A DNA stretch of 64,000 nucleotides, taken from the NCBI GenBank assembly GCA_963763135.1, contig CAVXNJ010000001.1, forward strand, positions 439,333-503,332, written 5' to 3'. The number at the start of each line of letters is the position of its first letter. Within the stretch, counting starts at the first letter, position 1. The DNA is from JANMZO01 sp963763135. GTDB taxonomy: Bacteria > Actinomycetota > Acidimicrobiia > Acidimicrobiales > JANYDT01. Shown here piece by piece: positions 36,511 to 45,290 of this stretch. Position numbers and translations under genes: made by a program. The notes under the pieces are model-generated. The model saw nothing but the letters and a program-made list of their open reading frames with translations, was not told where the DNA came from and did no database searches.

Positions 36511-37534
36511 GTGACCGCAACAACTTCCGAACCACGCGAGCCCGCCACCGAGCCGATCGAGTTGTGGATCGACTGCGATCCCGGTCACGACGATGTCGTG
36601 GCCATTCTGATCGCATCGCGCTTCGCCACGATCGTCGGGATCTCGACGGTCGCCGGCAACGCCCCGCTCAGCGCGACGACCCAGAACGCACTCATCACCA
36701 CCCAGATCTTTGATCTCGACGTACCAGTATTTGCCGGATCCGACCGTCCACTGGTGCGTCAGCCGGTCTTTCGCCGCGAACATTCACGGAGCGTCGGGGT
36801 TGGCCGGCCCGGTGCTTCCGGAACTCACCCGGGAAGCATCACCGGAGCACGGGGTCTTCGCCCTTCTCCGCGCATCGCACGAGCATCGGGGCATGTGGCT
36901 CGTCCCAACCGGTCCACTCACGAACATTGCACTCGCGTTGCGCCTCGATCCCACGCTCGTCGAACGCATCAGCGGCATATCGCTCATGGGCGGAGGACCG
37001 ACGTTCGGCAACACCACGCCGTGGGCCGAGTTCAACATCTGGGCCGACCCCGAAGCCGCGGCCATCGTGTTCGGGTGCGGAGCCGACGTGATCATGTGCG
37101 GACTCAACGTCACCCACGAAGTCCTCGTCAGCATCGACGATGCCGAAGCGACCAGATCAGTCGGCGGGGAACGGGCCGAGTTTCTCGCCGATGTCCTCAC
37201 GCACTTCGCCACCGCCTACAAGGACGTGTTCTTCACCGACGCCCTCGGTCCTCTGCACGACCCTTGCGCCGTGCTTGCGCTCACCCATCCTGAGCTGTTC
37301 ACGCTGGAGCGACTGTTCGTGGAAGTGGAGCTTCACGGCGACGCCACGCGCGGTATGACCGTCGTGGACCAGCGCCGGGTCAGAACCGGGGAACCGCCGA
37401 ATGCCTCGGTCGCCATGGCCGTGCGGGGTAACGCCGCAAAGCAGCTGATCGTGTCGACACTCCAGGACCTGGCCCGGCCCGACGCGGCGCCTCAGGCGAC
37501 CGCTCCGGCCGAACTACGCGCCGTCACGAACTGA
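36511..37534 (+). CDS. inosine-uridine-type nucleoside hydrolase, frame broken by one base
   Basis: A protein of 340 residues once one base is removed. The calcium/ribose-binding motif is IDCDPGHDDVVAI (residues 20-32), followed by VGISTVAGNAPLS, LVPTGPLTNIALAL, ISLMGGGPTF, EFNIWADPEAA and DPCAVLAL, all conserved in the IU-nucleoside hydrolase family that cleaves nucleosides into base and ribose. The frame changes in the TTT run at 36769-36771; deleting one T gives RQPVFAANIHGASGL. The enzyme would serve purine/pyrimidine salvage. Confidence 0.82.
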
Positions 37535-37558
37535 GCTGACTTCGGCCGGACGTCGCTG

Positions 37559-37770
37559 CTCCGGAGTCACAAACTCGCTCCCAGACGCACAAATCGACTC
37601 CGGAGCAGCAAAACCGCAGCGACCACCACTCCGGAGTCACAAACTCGCTCCCAGACGAACGATCCGACTCCGGAGCAGCAAACCGCAGCGACCACCCGCC
37701 ACTCCGGAGTCACAAACTCGCTCCCAGACGAACGATCCGACTCCGGAGCAGCAAACCGCAGCGACCACCC
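37559..37770. repeat. three tandem hairpin units, period 70-73 bp
   Basis: Each unit has CTCCGGAGTC, a 27-nt loop starting ACAAACTCGCTCCCAGACG, then GACTCCGGAG. Arms are at 37559-37568/37596-37605, 37629-37638/37666-37675 and 37702-37711/37739-37748, followed by AGCAAACCGCAGCGACCAC. Each arm is nearly self-palindromic. The array fills the space between two convergent gene ends, so it could terminate both. Confidence 0.85.
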
Positions 37771-37782
37771 AGGGGCGTACTA

Positions 37783-38619
37783 CTACGGCGTGAGCTTCTT
37801 CAGGCCGCGGTCGGCGAAGAGTGTGAGCGCCGCACCGAGGCCGACGATGGCGAGGAGGCCCGGCCACGTGTCGTGCCACGTCACCTGACCGAGGAAGCCC
37901 TGGCGTCCGAGTCGCAGAATGTTCGTGGCCGGATTGACCCGGGCGAAGCTGTGGAGCCAGCCACTGAGCCCGCTCATCGGAACCTGGGTCGCCGACAGGA
38001 ACACGAGCACGAACACCCCGAGTTGCATCAACGGAGCCGCGGCCATCGACTTGAAGCGGTAGGCCAGACCCATACCCCACATCGATCCGAGGACTGCGGT
38101 ACCGACCGTAGCGATAAGTAGACATACGATTCCGCCGAGTGCTCCGCCGGGGATGCTCATCCCGCCGACGAGTCCGATGATCATCACGAAGACGAACGGA
38201 AACAGGGCGCGCACCGCGGCGGTAAGCACGCTCGCAAGCAACAGCGCGCGACGGTGGAGCGGAGCGGCAAGCAGCCGGTCGATGATCCCGGTCTCGAAGT
38301 CGCGGATCGCGGTGAACGCGAGGAACACGCCGCTGAACGCCGCACCCTGCATGGCGTTGATCGGCACGAACCAGTTGAGCGCGTTCAGATTCGGGTAGTA
38401 CTGACGGATCGCCGCACCGTAGAGCGACGAGAACGCAATGGTCCCGAAGATCGGAAAGATCAACGATGGAATCAGCGCTGACGGAAGCCGGAAGATGCCG
38501 ACGAGGTTGCGCCGCACGAGCGCCCACGAGGTGGCGAACAGCTCGCCTCCGGGGGCCGCCGCCTGCGTGTGGAGTACATCACTTGATCGGGCGGTGACGG
38601 TCGGGTCGATGACGCTCAT
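37783..38619 (-). CDS. ABC-2 type exporter permease (second)
   Basis: A 278-residue six-helix ABC-2 permease of the DrrB type, starting at MSVIDPTV (ATG 38619, ATGA overlap with the gene upstream). LVRRNLVGIFRLPSALIPSLIFP is the entry helix and IIDRLLAAPLHRRALLLASVLTAAV the conserved cytosolic loop motif; LSATQVPMSGLSGWLHSFARVNPATNIL precedes the last helix. It pairs with the adjacent permease and ATPase to form a three-gene efflux system for a drug, lipid or polyketide-like substrate. Confidence 0.9.
   Translation of the reverse strand: MSVIDPTVTARSSDVLHTQAAAPGGELFATSWALVRRNLVGIFRLPSALIPSLIFPIFGTIAFSSLYGAAIRQYYPNLNALNWFVPINAMQGAAFSGVFLAFTAIRDFETGIIDRLLAAPLHRRALLLASVLTAAVRALFPFVFVMIIGLVGGMSIPGGALGGIVCLLIATVGTAVLGSMWGMGLAYRFKSMAAAPLMQLGVFVLVFLSATQVPMSGLSGWLHSFARVNPATNILRLGRQGFLGQVTWHDTWPGLLAIVGLGAALTLFADRGLKKLTP
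38115..38126. repeat. palindromic site TAAGTAGACATA
   Basis: One of three identical 12-mers (also 3625 and 41152). In the permease gene it reads GTA-TGT-CTA-CTT on the minus strand; CTA is a rare leucine codon. Confidence 0.65.
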
Positions 38620-39458
38620 TGCGCCTCCAGTCGCTTCTGTAGAGCACGGGCAGCAAGGGCGAACGTGACGATCGCGAACGCAAGCGGGATGAGGATGGCC
38701 TTCAATGCGGCCGACGACGACCATCCGTTGATTATCAGCACGCGTAGTCCTTCGACGACGGGCGAAATGGGGTTGTATCCGGCGATCGTCTTGAACACGC
38801 CCCGCATGGTCTCGCGGGGAAAGAAGGCAGAGGAAGCGAACAGCAGCACGAAGACAATTGGGAAACTGCTCTGCACCACTTCCGCCGAACCGGTCTTGAT
38901 GGCGATCGCGCTAAGCAAGCCGCCAAAGGCCAGCGCCAGCAACCCCGATGAGATGATCAGCACTGCGAACGCACCGAACCCTCCGGCCAGTCGAGCGCCG
39001 AAGGCCATCAACAACAAGGTGAAGATCGTGCCCTGGGCGATGCCGATCACTGTGCTCCCCGCGAGGCGTGCAACGATGATCGCAATCCGGCTCGCCGGCG
39101 CGGCGATCAGACGCTCGAAGAAGCCCTGCTCGATGTCGGTGGCGAGATCGGTCGCTCCTGATACGCAGCCGAACATCACGCCCTGGACCACCGTCGCGGC
39201 GAGCGTGAACGTCAGGAACGAATCAAGCTTGGGGTAGCCACTGGCCCGCAGCAGCGGGAGCGACTTGTTGAAGCTCGCCGTGTTGATGGCCACGAAGAAC
39301 AACGGAAAGATGATCGATGGGATCATCAGCGGAAGCTGACGCATCGAACCGTTGATGGCCCGTTTGGCGAGTGCCACGAACTGCGGAATCGGCTTGGGAT
39401 CGAGATGATCGGCGGCATTGCCGGTCAACGCGATCGAATTCGGTGTGGTTGCACTCAT
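38616..39458 (-). CDS. ABC-2 type exporter permease (first)
   Basis: A 280-residue permease homologous in layout to the next gene: MRQLPLMIPSIIFPLFFVAINTASF, DIEQGFFERLIAAPASRIAIIVARL and FFPRETMRGVFKTIAGYNPISPVVEGLR are DrrB-family motifs. It overlaps by 4 bp with the ATPase upstream and the second permease downstream, so the three proteins are made together. Two different permeases suggest a heterodimeric membrane part. Confidence 0.9.
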   Translation of the reverse strand: MSATTPNSIALTGNAADHLDPKPIPQFVALAKRAINGSMRQLPLMIPSIIFPLFFVAINTASFNKSLPLLRASGYPKLDSFLTFTLAATVVQGVMFGCVSGATDLATDIEQGFFERLIAAPASRIAIIVARLAGSTVIGIAQGTIFTLLLMAFGARLAGGFGAFAVLIISSGLLALAFGGLLSAIAIKTGSAEVVQSSFPIVFVLLFASSAFFPRETMRGVFKTIAGYNPISPVVEGLRVLIINGWSSSAALKAILIPLAFAIVTFALAARALQKRLEAQ

Positions 39459-40501
39459 GCGTCGGCCTCCTTTGCCTTGCCGCGTTTGCCGCGTCGGGGC
39501 TTCCCGCCGGGTTTGCCCGGCGCTCCCGATGCGCCACCTTCAGCGCCCGACGCGTCGCTACCCGCGCCTTCGAGTCGGTGACCGGTTGCTTCGGCGAAGA
39601 CGTCGTCGAGGCTCGGGGCGCTCAGGTGAAGCTGGAGCAGGGGAATGCCGGCTTCATCGAGCGCCCGGACCACGTCGGCCACGGCACCGGCACCGCCGCG
39701 CAGGCCAACGCCGAGCTGACCTTCTGCTCCGGGGCGTGACTCGCCAAACGACGCAAGCACTCCGCGGGCCGCTTCCTCCTGCGCGTGCGGCACTTCGACG
39801 AAGACCGTCGGTGAACCGACCGCATCTTTCAACGCCTTGGGGTCGCCTTCGCGCACGATGCGACCACCGTCGATGATCGCGATGCGGTCGGCCAACTGGT
39901 CAGCTTCTTCGAGGTACTGGGTCGTGAGCAGAACCGTCGTGCCCTCGCTGTTGAGGCGCTTGACTTCCTCCCAAAGCGAAAGACGGCTCATCGGGTCGAG
40001 GCCGGTCGTCGGCTCATCGAGGAACAGCACACTCGGCGAGTGCACGAGCGACAGGGCGAGGTCGAGACGGCGACGCATACCGCCCGAGTAGGTACCGACC
40101 CGGCGATCCTTCGCCGCGACGAGTCCGACCCGCTCAAGCAGTTCATCGGAGCGGACTTTGCCCTTGCTGGCCGCCAGGCCGTAGAGCACGCACTGAAGGG
40201 CGAGCAGTTCGCTTCCGGTCATGAGCGGATCGATGGCGGCATCTTGCAGGGCGACACCGATGCGCTTGCGGACCTCATCGGCCTGGCTCGTGACGTCGAA
40301 ACCGGCCACTCGCGCCTTGCCCGATGTGGGCTTCAACAACGTCGTAAGCATACGTACGGTTGTGGATTTTCCGGCGCCGTTGGGACCGAGGAAGCCGAAG
40401 ACTTCGCCCTGACGGACCTGAAGATCGACGCCGCGGACCGCTTCGATGTCGCCGAACTTTCGAACCAGAGCTTCGGCGACGATGGGGTGTGAGTCATTCA
40501 T
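39455..40501 (-). CDS. DrrA-type ABC transporter ATPase
   Basis: A 348-residue ATPase from ATG 40501: Walker A GPNGAGKST, Q-loop VALQDAAIDPLMTGSELL (the DrrA form), signature YSGGMRRRLDLA, Walker B VLFLDEPTTGLDP, and switch region TTQYLEEADQLADRIAIIDGG. The C-terminal 100 residues hold the DrrA extension and a Lys/Gly-rich disordered tail. It energises the two permeases downstream. A -10 box (TACTTT) lies 8 nt before the start. Confidence 0.92.
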   Translation of the reverse strand: MNDSHPIVAEALVRKFGDIEAVRGVDLQVRQGEVFGFLGPNGAGKSTTVRMLTTLLKPTSGKARVAGFDVTSQADEVRKRIGVALQDAAIDPLMTGSELLALQCVLYGLAASKGKVRSDELLERVGLVAAKDRRVGTYSGGMRRRLDLALSLVHSPSVLFLDEPTTGLDPMSRLSLWEEVKRLNSEGTTVLLTTQYLEEADQLADRIAIIDGGRIVREGDPKALKDAVGSPTVFVEVPHAQEEAARGVLASFGESRPGAEGQLGVGLRGGAGAVADVVRALDEAGIPLLQLHLSAPSLDDVFAEATGHRLEGAGSDASGAEGGASGAPGKPGGKPRRGKRGKAKEADA

Positions 40502-40509
40502 TGGGGAAC

Positions 40510-40515
40510 AAAGTA
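40510..40515 (-). promoter_or_regulatory. -10 box, leaderless DrrA-type operon
   Basis: On the minus strand TACTTT is followed by 8 nt and ATG 40501. Confidence 0.5.
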
Positions 40516-40615
40516 GTCGCACACCAATCGTTAGTGAACCGTGTTATGGCATGCGTCGGCCCTGTCGCCGCAGCCCGGTGGCCATCGCGATCCTGTCGCA
40601 CTGTGCAGCGGGCAA

Positions 40616-40682
40616 GGCCCTACTGCGCGGTGAGCAACGCCCTACTGCGCAGCGAGCAACGCCCTACTGCGCAGCGAGAAGG
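40616..40682. repeat. 22-bp tandem repeat, three copies across a stop codon
   Basis: GCCCTACTGCGCAGCGAGCA-type units start at 40617, 40639 and 40661. The third is the end of the MoxR-VWA gene (codons LLLAAQ and stop); the other two repeat it just downstream, so each copy carries the stop triplet. Confidence 0.85.
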
Positions 40683-42655
40683 AGCGTGAGTGCGGCCGGT
40701 AGATCCGCCACCTTCGTGCAGGTGCGGTACATACCGCGGCCGCGCCTCGCCAGCAGCCGACCGGCTTCCACCGACTCCGGCTCGTCGCTCGTGCCGAGCA
40801 CGTGCAGGCGATCCACCCCCTTCAACGCCGTGACGGGATCGGGACCTTCGGTCGCCAACCCGTCGCTGAGGAGGATCGCCACGCGCTCGCGAGCGCTTGC
40901 TTTGCCGAGCTGACGGCGAGCTCCGCGGAATGCGAGCGCGAGATCGGTGACACCGCGTCCACGGAGGGTAAGAACGTCGCCGATCAGATCTTCGAGCGGT
41001 CGACGCTGACCCATCTCCTGCAGCACGATCGCATCTTTCGCGAACATGATCACGCTGCACTCCGCCCGTTCCCCTGCCGCGACCACGACGCTGGCCGCGC
41101 CCATCGACGCCATGGCCACCCCGTGCCCGCTCATTGACCCGCTGCGATCGATAAGTAGACATATGGATCGCTCGGATGCCGCCCAGCGTCGGGTCACGAA
41201 CTCATCCGCCGAAACAGGCAGCGAGCCGCCGGTCCGAGCGAGCGTGGCATCGAGGTCGAGGTCTCCCGCCAAAGGGTCAGCCACCCGGACCATTCGCTTG
41301 ATCCCGCGTTGGGTCGGGGTGCCCGCCGATGCGAGCGTGACGAACATACGGGCCGCAAGTTTGCGGGCCTGGGCCCGCAGCAGCGGGTCCGTCGCAGTCG
41401 CGGCGTCGGCCAGGATGGAAAGGGTGGTGTCGGGATCAAGACCGGCCATCTCCACGACCGACTGCTGGTCGAGTTCACCCACGTCGGGTGACATCTGGTC
41501 GAACTGCTCGCCGTGCTTGCGCTGCAACTCGTTGCGACCCGACGTGCGCCGGGCGGCCTCCTGCACGGCCTTCTCGGCCTCTTCTCCACTCAGAATTCGG
41601 CCCTGGCTCTCCGCCCCGGGGGGCGTGGAACCAGGGCGCTCACCTTTTCCCGGATCATCCTCCGGCTCGGTTGACCCGGGTCGGTCGAAGCGCGACTTGA
41701 TGATCGCATCGAGCAACTCGACGATGATCTCTTCAGGTTGGCGATCGCAGGCTTCGTCGAGCCGGATGCGGCCCGACAGCGCAGCGAGGGCGGCGTCGAC
41801 GAGTATCAGGCGGCCGATCGGCAAGTTGCCGATTTGATATGCGCGCGTAGCACGTAGTCCACCGGCGAGGAGGGTCATGTCGATGGCACCGCGCACGCTC
41901 GACCCGACACGGACGTCGGCGTGGGTCCGGGTGGCCCGGGTCAGCGCTACGGCCATGTCGATGTCGCCCCACTCGGCGATGGCAGGAGCAGCGGCGAACG
42001 CTGCGGCGGGGAGATGCTCGGGCCGTTCGGCGCTGTCGCGTCCTACCGCCTTCGTGACGATCTCCCGCTCGTGCTCTTCGTCTTGATAGTTCACTGCGAC
42101 GCGACACATCCGGTCGTAGATCGCCTGGCCGATGCGGGCGGTGCCGATCGCGTCGAACGGGTTCATCGCCGCAATGAGTCGGAAGTTCGGCGACGCCGCT
42201 ATCCGGCCGTAGCGGGGAACGTGGAGTTCCCCTTCGGCCAGCGCGGTGATCAGCACGTTGAGGCTTTCCTCGGGAATGCGGTTGAGTTCTTCGAGGTAGA
42301 GCAGCCCGCCGTCGCGCACGGTTTCGGCCAGCGGACCGGGGACGAAGCCTTCCGGCGTATACCCGTCTCGCAGCACGAGCGCCGGGTCGTGGTGGCCCAG
42401 GAGTCGGTTCGGCGTGAGCTCGGCATTTCCTTCGACGAACCGCATCGGCACACCGGCGGCATCGGCGAGCGTGCGCAGGAGCGTCGACTTGCCGGTGCCA
42501 GGAGGGCCTTCGATGAGGACGTGACGACCCGTGGCCAACGCGACGGCAAGCACTTCGGCCTCCCGCTGCATCCCGACCACCTTTGCCGCGACGTGGGCTA
42601 CGAGTTTGGCGGGCTCATACGCGCCGCCGGAACCAAATTGTGCTGCAGATGACAT
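40664..42655 (-). CDS. MoxR-type AAA+ ATPase fused to VWA domain
   Basis: A 663-residue protein. Residues 15-310 are MoxR AAA+: Walker A GPPGTGKST, Walker B LLYLEELNRIP, sensor 1 IAAMNPFDAIGTARIG. After an acidic linker, residues 470-660 are a von Willebrand A domain with a complete MIDAS (LIDRSGSMSGHG, the Thr in GRGVTDLALAF, and LLSDGLATEG). MoxR-VWA pairs act like BchI/BchD: ATP-driven insertion of metal or remodelling of partner proteins. Here both halves are in one chain, and no obvious target enzyme is adjacent. The tail is part of a 22-bp repeat. Confidence 0.88.
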   Translation of the reverse strand: MSSAAQFGSGGAYEPAKLVAHVAAKVVGMQREAEVLAVALATGRHVLIEGPPGTGKSTLLRTLADAAGVPMRFVEGNAELTPNRLLGHHDPALVLRDGYTPEGFVPGPLAETVRDGGLLYLEELNRIPEESLNVLITALAEGELHVPRYGRIAASPNFRLIAAMNPFDAIGTARIGQAIYDRMCRVAVNYQDEEHEREIVTKAVGRDSAERPEHLPAAAFAAAPAIAEWGDIDMAVALTRATRTHADVRVGSSVRGAIDMTLLAGGLRATRAYQIGNLPIGRLILVDAALAALSGRIRLDEACDRQPEEIIVELLDAIIKSRFDRPGSTEPEDDPGKGERPGSTPPGAESQGRILSGEEAEKAVQEAARRTSGRNELQRKHGEQFDQMSPDVGELDQQSVVEMAGLDPDTTLSILADAATATDPLLRAQARKLAARMFVTLASAGTPTQRGIKRMVRVADPLAGDLDLDATLARTGGSLPVSADEFVTRRWAASERSICLLIDRSGSMSGHGVAMASMGAASVVVAAGERAECSVIMFAKDAIVLQEMGQRRPLEDLIGDVLTLRGRGVTDLALAFRGARRQLGKASARERVAILLSDGLATEGPDPVTALKGVDRLHVLGTSDEPESVEAGRLLARRGRGMYRTCTKVADLPAALTLLLAAQ
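41152..41163. repeat. palindromic site TAAGTAGACATA
   Basis: Identical to the sites at 3625 and 38115. In the VWA domain it is read ATA-TGT-CTA-CTT just before the MIDAS Asp codon. Confidence 0.65.
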
Positions 42656-42664
42656 GGGTGCACG

Positions 42665-42670
42665 ACGCTA
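42665..42670 (-). promoter_or_regulatory. -10 box, MoxR-VWA gene
   Basis: On the minus strand TAGCGT is followed by 9 nt and ATG 42655. Confidence 0.45.
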
Positions 42671-42705
42671 GTTGGTCGGACCCGAAATGGCGAAGCGGCA
42701 GCGGG

Positions 42706-42762
42706 CCGCGACGTTTGGATGAATCTGACCGCCCAGCGGCAACAAACATCCAAACCTCGCGG
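42706..42762. repeat. long hairpin in divergent intergenic region (first)
   Basis: CCGCGACGTTTGGATG (42706-42721) pairs with 42747-42762 with one mismatch in 16 bp; the 25-nt loop contains GACCGCCCAGCGGCAACAAA. It lies between two genes that start outward, so it is not a terminator. Confidence 0.75.
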
Positions 42763-42785
42763 TTCACTGAAGCCGAGCCACAGCC

Positions 42786-42836
42786 CGACGTTCGGACACA
42801 AACTCCCACCGACCGGGAACATTTGACCGAACGTCG
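42786..42836. repeat. long hairpin in divergent intergenic region (second)
   Basis: CGACGTTCGG (42786-42795) pairs perfectly with CCGAACGTCG (42827-42836) around a 31-nt loop that begins ACACAAACTCCCACCGACC. The CACAAACTC part is shared with the loops at 37.6 kb. Confidence 0.75.
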
Positions 42837-42873
42837 AGTGGAGGCCAGGTGTCGTTGCGGGTCACCGGTCTCG

Positions 42874-42879
42874 TAGGCT
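42874..42879 (+). promoter_or_regulatory. -10 box, leaderless phosphatase gene
   Basis: TAGGCT lies 8 nt before GTG 42888. Confidence 0.55.
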
Positions 42880-42887
42880 CAGCGGCC

Positions 42888-43790
42888 GTGACTTCTGCTG
42901 CCCACCCGAATTCTCCCCACCCTCACGTTCCCGACCGCAGCACTGCGACCGCGGCCGAGCTCCTGGAATTTGCACGCTCGGTCGGGATCGCCGAGGCCGA
43001 TCTACCGAAGACCCTGCCGGAGCCGTGGCGACGACTCAACCTGGCCGGTGGCTACAACTTCCGCGACGCCGGCGGATACGCGGGCCTCGGCGGACGCCAT
43101 ATCCGACGCGGCATGCTGTGGCGAAGCGACCACATGAACGACCTCACCGATGAGGACCTGACGACGCTGGATTCGCTCGATCTCCGGGTGATCCACGACT
43201 TCCGCATCGACTCCGAAGTGGCGAAGCAGCCGACGCGCCTCTCAACGGCGCGTCCGCCAAAAGTGATACGACTCGTGATGGGCGACGTCAGTGGGTCGGA
43301 GGCGGCGATCGGCATCATTGCCGATGTGATGTCGGGCAAGCTTCCGGCTCCGGCACCGGACTTCTGGAATGACAACTATCTCGACATGCTCGAGCGCGGT
43401 CGCCACATGTTCGTCGGCCTGTTCGAAAGCCTGGCTTCGCCTGACTCGCTGCCGTCGCTTTACCACTGCACCGGCGGCAAGGACCGTACGGGAATCGCTT
43501 CGGTGCTGTTGCACAGCATCCTGGGCGTGGACCGGGAGGTCGCGATCAACGACTTCCTGCTGACCAACGTGTACCGGACCCCGTTTCGGGTCGTGGCCCT
43601 TGCGCCGACCCTCCGGGCCAACGGGGTTGACCCGATCTCGATGATTCCGGTGTTGGGCGTGGTGCGTGAAGCCATCGAAATCGCACTGAACGCCCTCGAC
43701 ACGACATACGGCGGGCCCGAGCAGTACCTCATCGGCGGCGGTTTACCGGCCGAGGCCTTGGATCAACTGCGGGTTCTGCTGCTCGAATAG
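42888..43790 (+). CDS. tyrosine-protein phosphatase (PTP/DSP-like)
   Basis: A 300-residue protein taken from GTG 42888 because of the -10 box before it; GTG 42849 in the same frame is possible. WRRLNLAGGYNFRDAGGY is the N-terminal motif of MptpB-like phosphatases, LLWRSDHMNDLTDEDL-type substrate loop follows, and the P-loop is HCTGGKDRTG with the catalytic Cys and Arg. The family hydrolyses phosphotyrosine, phosphoserine or phosphoinositides. It is monocistronic and convergent with recA. Confidence 0.87.
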   Translation: MTSAAHPNSPHPHVPDRSTATAAELLEFARSVGIAEADLPKTLPEPWRRLNLAGGYNFRDAGGYAGLGGRHIRRGMLWRSDHMNDLTDEDLTTLDSLDLRVIHDFRIDSEVAKQPTRLSTARPPKVIRLVMGDVSGSEAAIGIIADVMSGKLPAPAPDFWNDNYLDMLERGRHMFVGLFESLASPDSLPSLYHCTGGKDRTGIASVLLHSILGVDREVAINDFLLTNVYRTPFRVVALAPTLRANGVDPISMIPVLGVVREAIEIALNALDTTYGGPEQYLIGGGLPAEALDQLRVLLLE

Positions 43791-44105
43791 TCGGGCTCAG
43801 CCGCCTCCGGGCGAAATGTCGCCGGAAATAGGATCGGCCGCTCCCATCGACTTTTGGTCGAGAGGAGCGGCCAGATCCGCCACCACACATAAGAGATATC
43901 GGCGCGGCTACGGGGAACTTGAGGAAGTTCTTCAAAGTTCTTTGCAACCACGACGAGACCGCTGCGGTCGCGCCCGCTCAGGTTAGGGCCTGGAGGTGAC
44001 AAAACTGCGGAAATCCACGGTTTCGCCACCAAAAAGTCTTCCGAGGCGCAGCCACGGCACCCGAAACCCGTTTAGTGCGTCGTCAGGTAGAAACCTGTGA
44101 CGCCA
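43791..44105. terminator. convergent intergenic region with nested hairpin
   Basis: The 315 bp between the phosphatase and recA ends hold GGATCGGCCGCTCC (43831-43844) facing GGAGCGGCCAGATCC (43864-43878), with an inner TCGAC/GTCGA stem. A smaller GGCGA/TCGCC hairpin is at 43810-43823. These probably stop transcription from both sides. I see no coding frame, and no recX follows recA. Confidence 0.6.
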
Positions 44106-45143
44106 CTAGTCGAGCGAGATGGGTTCTTCGTCGAGATCGCTCAGTGCGTCGCCGGAAACCTCGGTGATACCGACCTGGACCTTCACCCGGTCGGTGATCT
44201 CCATCATCATTTCCGGGTTCTCGATGAGGAAGTTCTTGGCGTTCTCACGGCCCTGGCCCAGTTGCTCACCTTCGTAGGTGTACCAGGCGCCCGACTTCTT
44301 CACGATGCCGCACTCGACACCGAGGTCGATGAGGCTGCCTTCCCGGCTGATGCCCTTGCCGTAGGTGATGTCGAACTCGGCCTGCTTGAAGGGCGGAGCA
44401 ACCTTGTTCTTGACGACCTTGACGCGGGTACGGTTACCGACGACATCGGCGCCGTCTTTGATCGACTCGATACGACGGATGTCGAGGCGCACCGACGAGT
44501 AGAACTTCAACGCACGACCACCAGGAGTGGTTTCGGGCGAGCCGAACATGACGCCGATCTTCTCTCGCAGCTGGTTGATGAAGATCACGATCGTGTTGGT
44601 ACGGTTGATCGAGCCGGTGAGCTTACGCAGCGCCTGGCTCATGAGGCGGGCCTGGAGGCCGACATGCGAGTCGCCCATGTCGCCTTCGATTTCCGCCTTC
44701 GGGGTGAGGGCGGCGACGGAGTCGATGACCACTACATCGAGCGAACCGGAGCGCACGAGCATGTCGCAGATTTCGAGGGCCTGCTCACCGGTGTCGGGCT
44801 GGGAGATCAGGAGCTGGTCGATGTCGACACCGATCGCCTTGGCGTAGATCGGGTCCATCGCGTGCTCAGCATCGATATACGCACACACGCCACCGTTGCG
44901 CTGAGCTTCGGCCACCACGTGCATGGCGAGCGTTGACTTACCGGAGGACTCCGGGCCGTAGATCTCCGTGATGCGACCGCGGGGAAGGCCGCCGATACCG
45001 AGCGCCAGGTCAAGAGCCAGAGCGCCGGTGGAAACCACATCGATCGCCATGGAGGACTTTTCGCCCATCCGCATGACTGATCCCTTGCCAAACTGCTTTT
45101 CGATCTGGCCCAGGGCCATTTCCAGTGCCTTCGTACGTTCCAT
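44106..45143 (-). CDS. recA: recombinase RecA
   Basis: A 345-residue RecA from ATG 45143, with AGGAG 9 nt upstream; an in-frame ATG at 45185 lacks this. Walker A GPESSGKS is at residues 63-70, followed by the catalytic Glu in AYIDAEHAMDP, Walker B LDVVVIDSVAAL, loop L1 EGDMGDSHVGLQARLMSQALRKL and L2 FINQLREKIGVMFGSPETTPGG, all intact. It forms the ATP-dependent filament for homologous repair and SOS signalling. Two LexA-type boxes control it. The start is divergent from the capA-like gene. Confidence 0.98.
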   Translation of the reverse strand: MERTKALEMALGQIEKQFGKGSVMRMGEKSSMAIDVVSTGALALDLALGIGGLPRGRITEIYGPESSGKSTLAMHVVAEAQRNGGVCAYIDAEHAMDPIYAKAIGVDIDQLLISQPDTGEQALEICDMLVRSGSLDVVVIDSVAALTPKAEIEGDMGDSHVGLQARLMSQALRKLTGSINRTNTIVIFINQLREKIGVMFGSPETTPGGRALKFYSSVRLDIRRIESIKDGADVVGNRTRVKVVKNKVAPPFKQAEFDITYGKGISREGSLIDLGVECGIVKKSGAWYTYEGEQLGQGRENAKNFLIENPEMMMEITDRVKVQVGITEVSGDALSDLDEEPISLD

Positions 45144-45290
45144 GTTTGGGGCTCCTGTCTCTTTTTTTGCTGGTTGTGCTCGCATGGAGGGCTCGATCTC
45201 GATCTTTCGGGGAGGGGTTCGGGTGGAAGTGGTTTGGTAGGACAGACCCTAAAGGAAGGGGTATGACAAAGAACAACGATGTAAGCAAAA

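Noticed and set aside
37559..37770. Possible CRISPR array
   Set aside because: Units are 70-73 bp and near-identical throughout, with no unique spacers, and no cas gene is present.
37637..38527. A 296-residue minus-strand frame overlapping the ABC-2 permease
   Set aside because: Its Arg/Pro-rich product has no hydrophobic pattern, while the other frame gives a complete permease coupled by ATGA to its neighbour.
43791..44105. Possible small RNA or recX remnant after recA
   Set aside because: Only hairpins suited to termination are visible; no frame resembles RecX and no promoter is evident.
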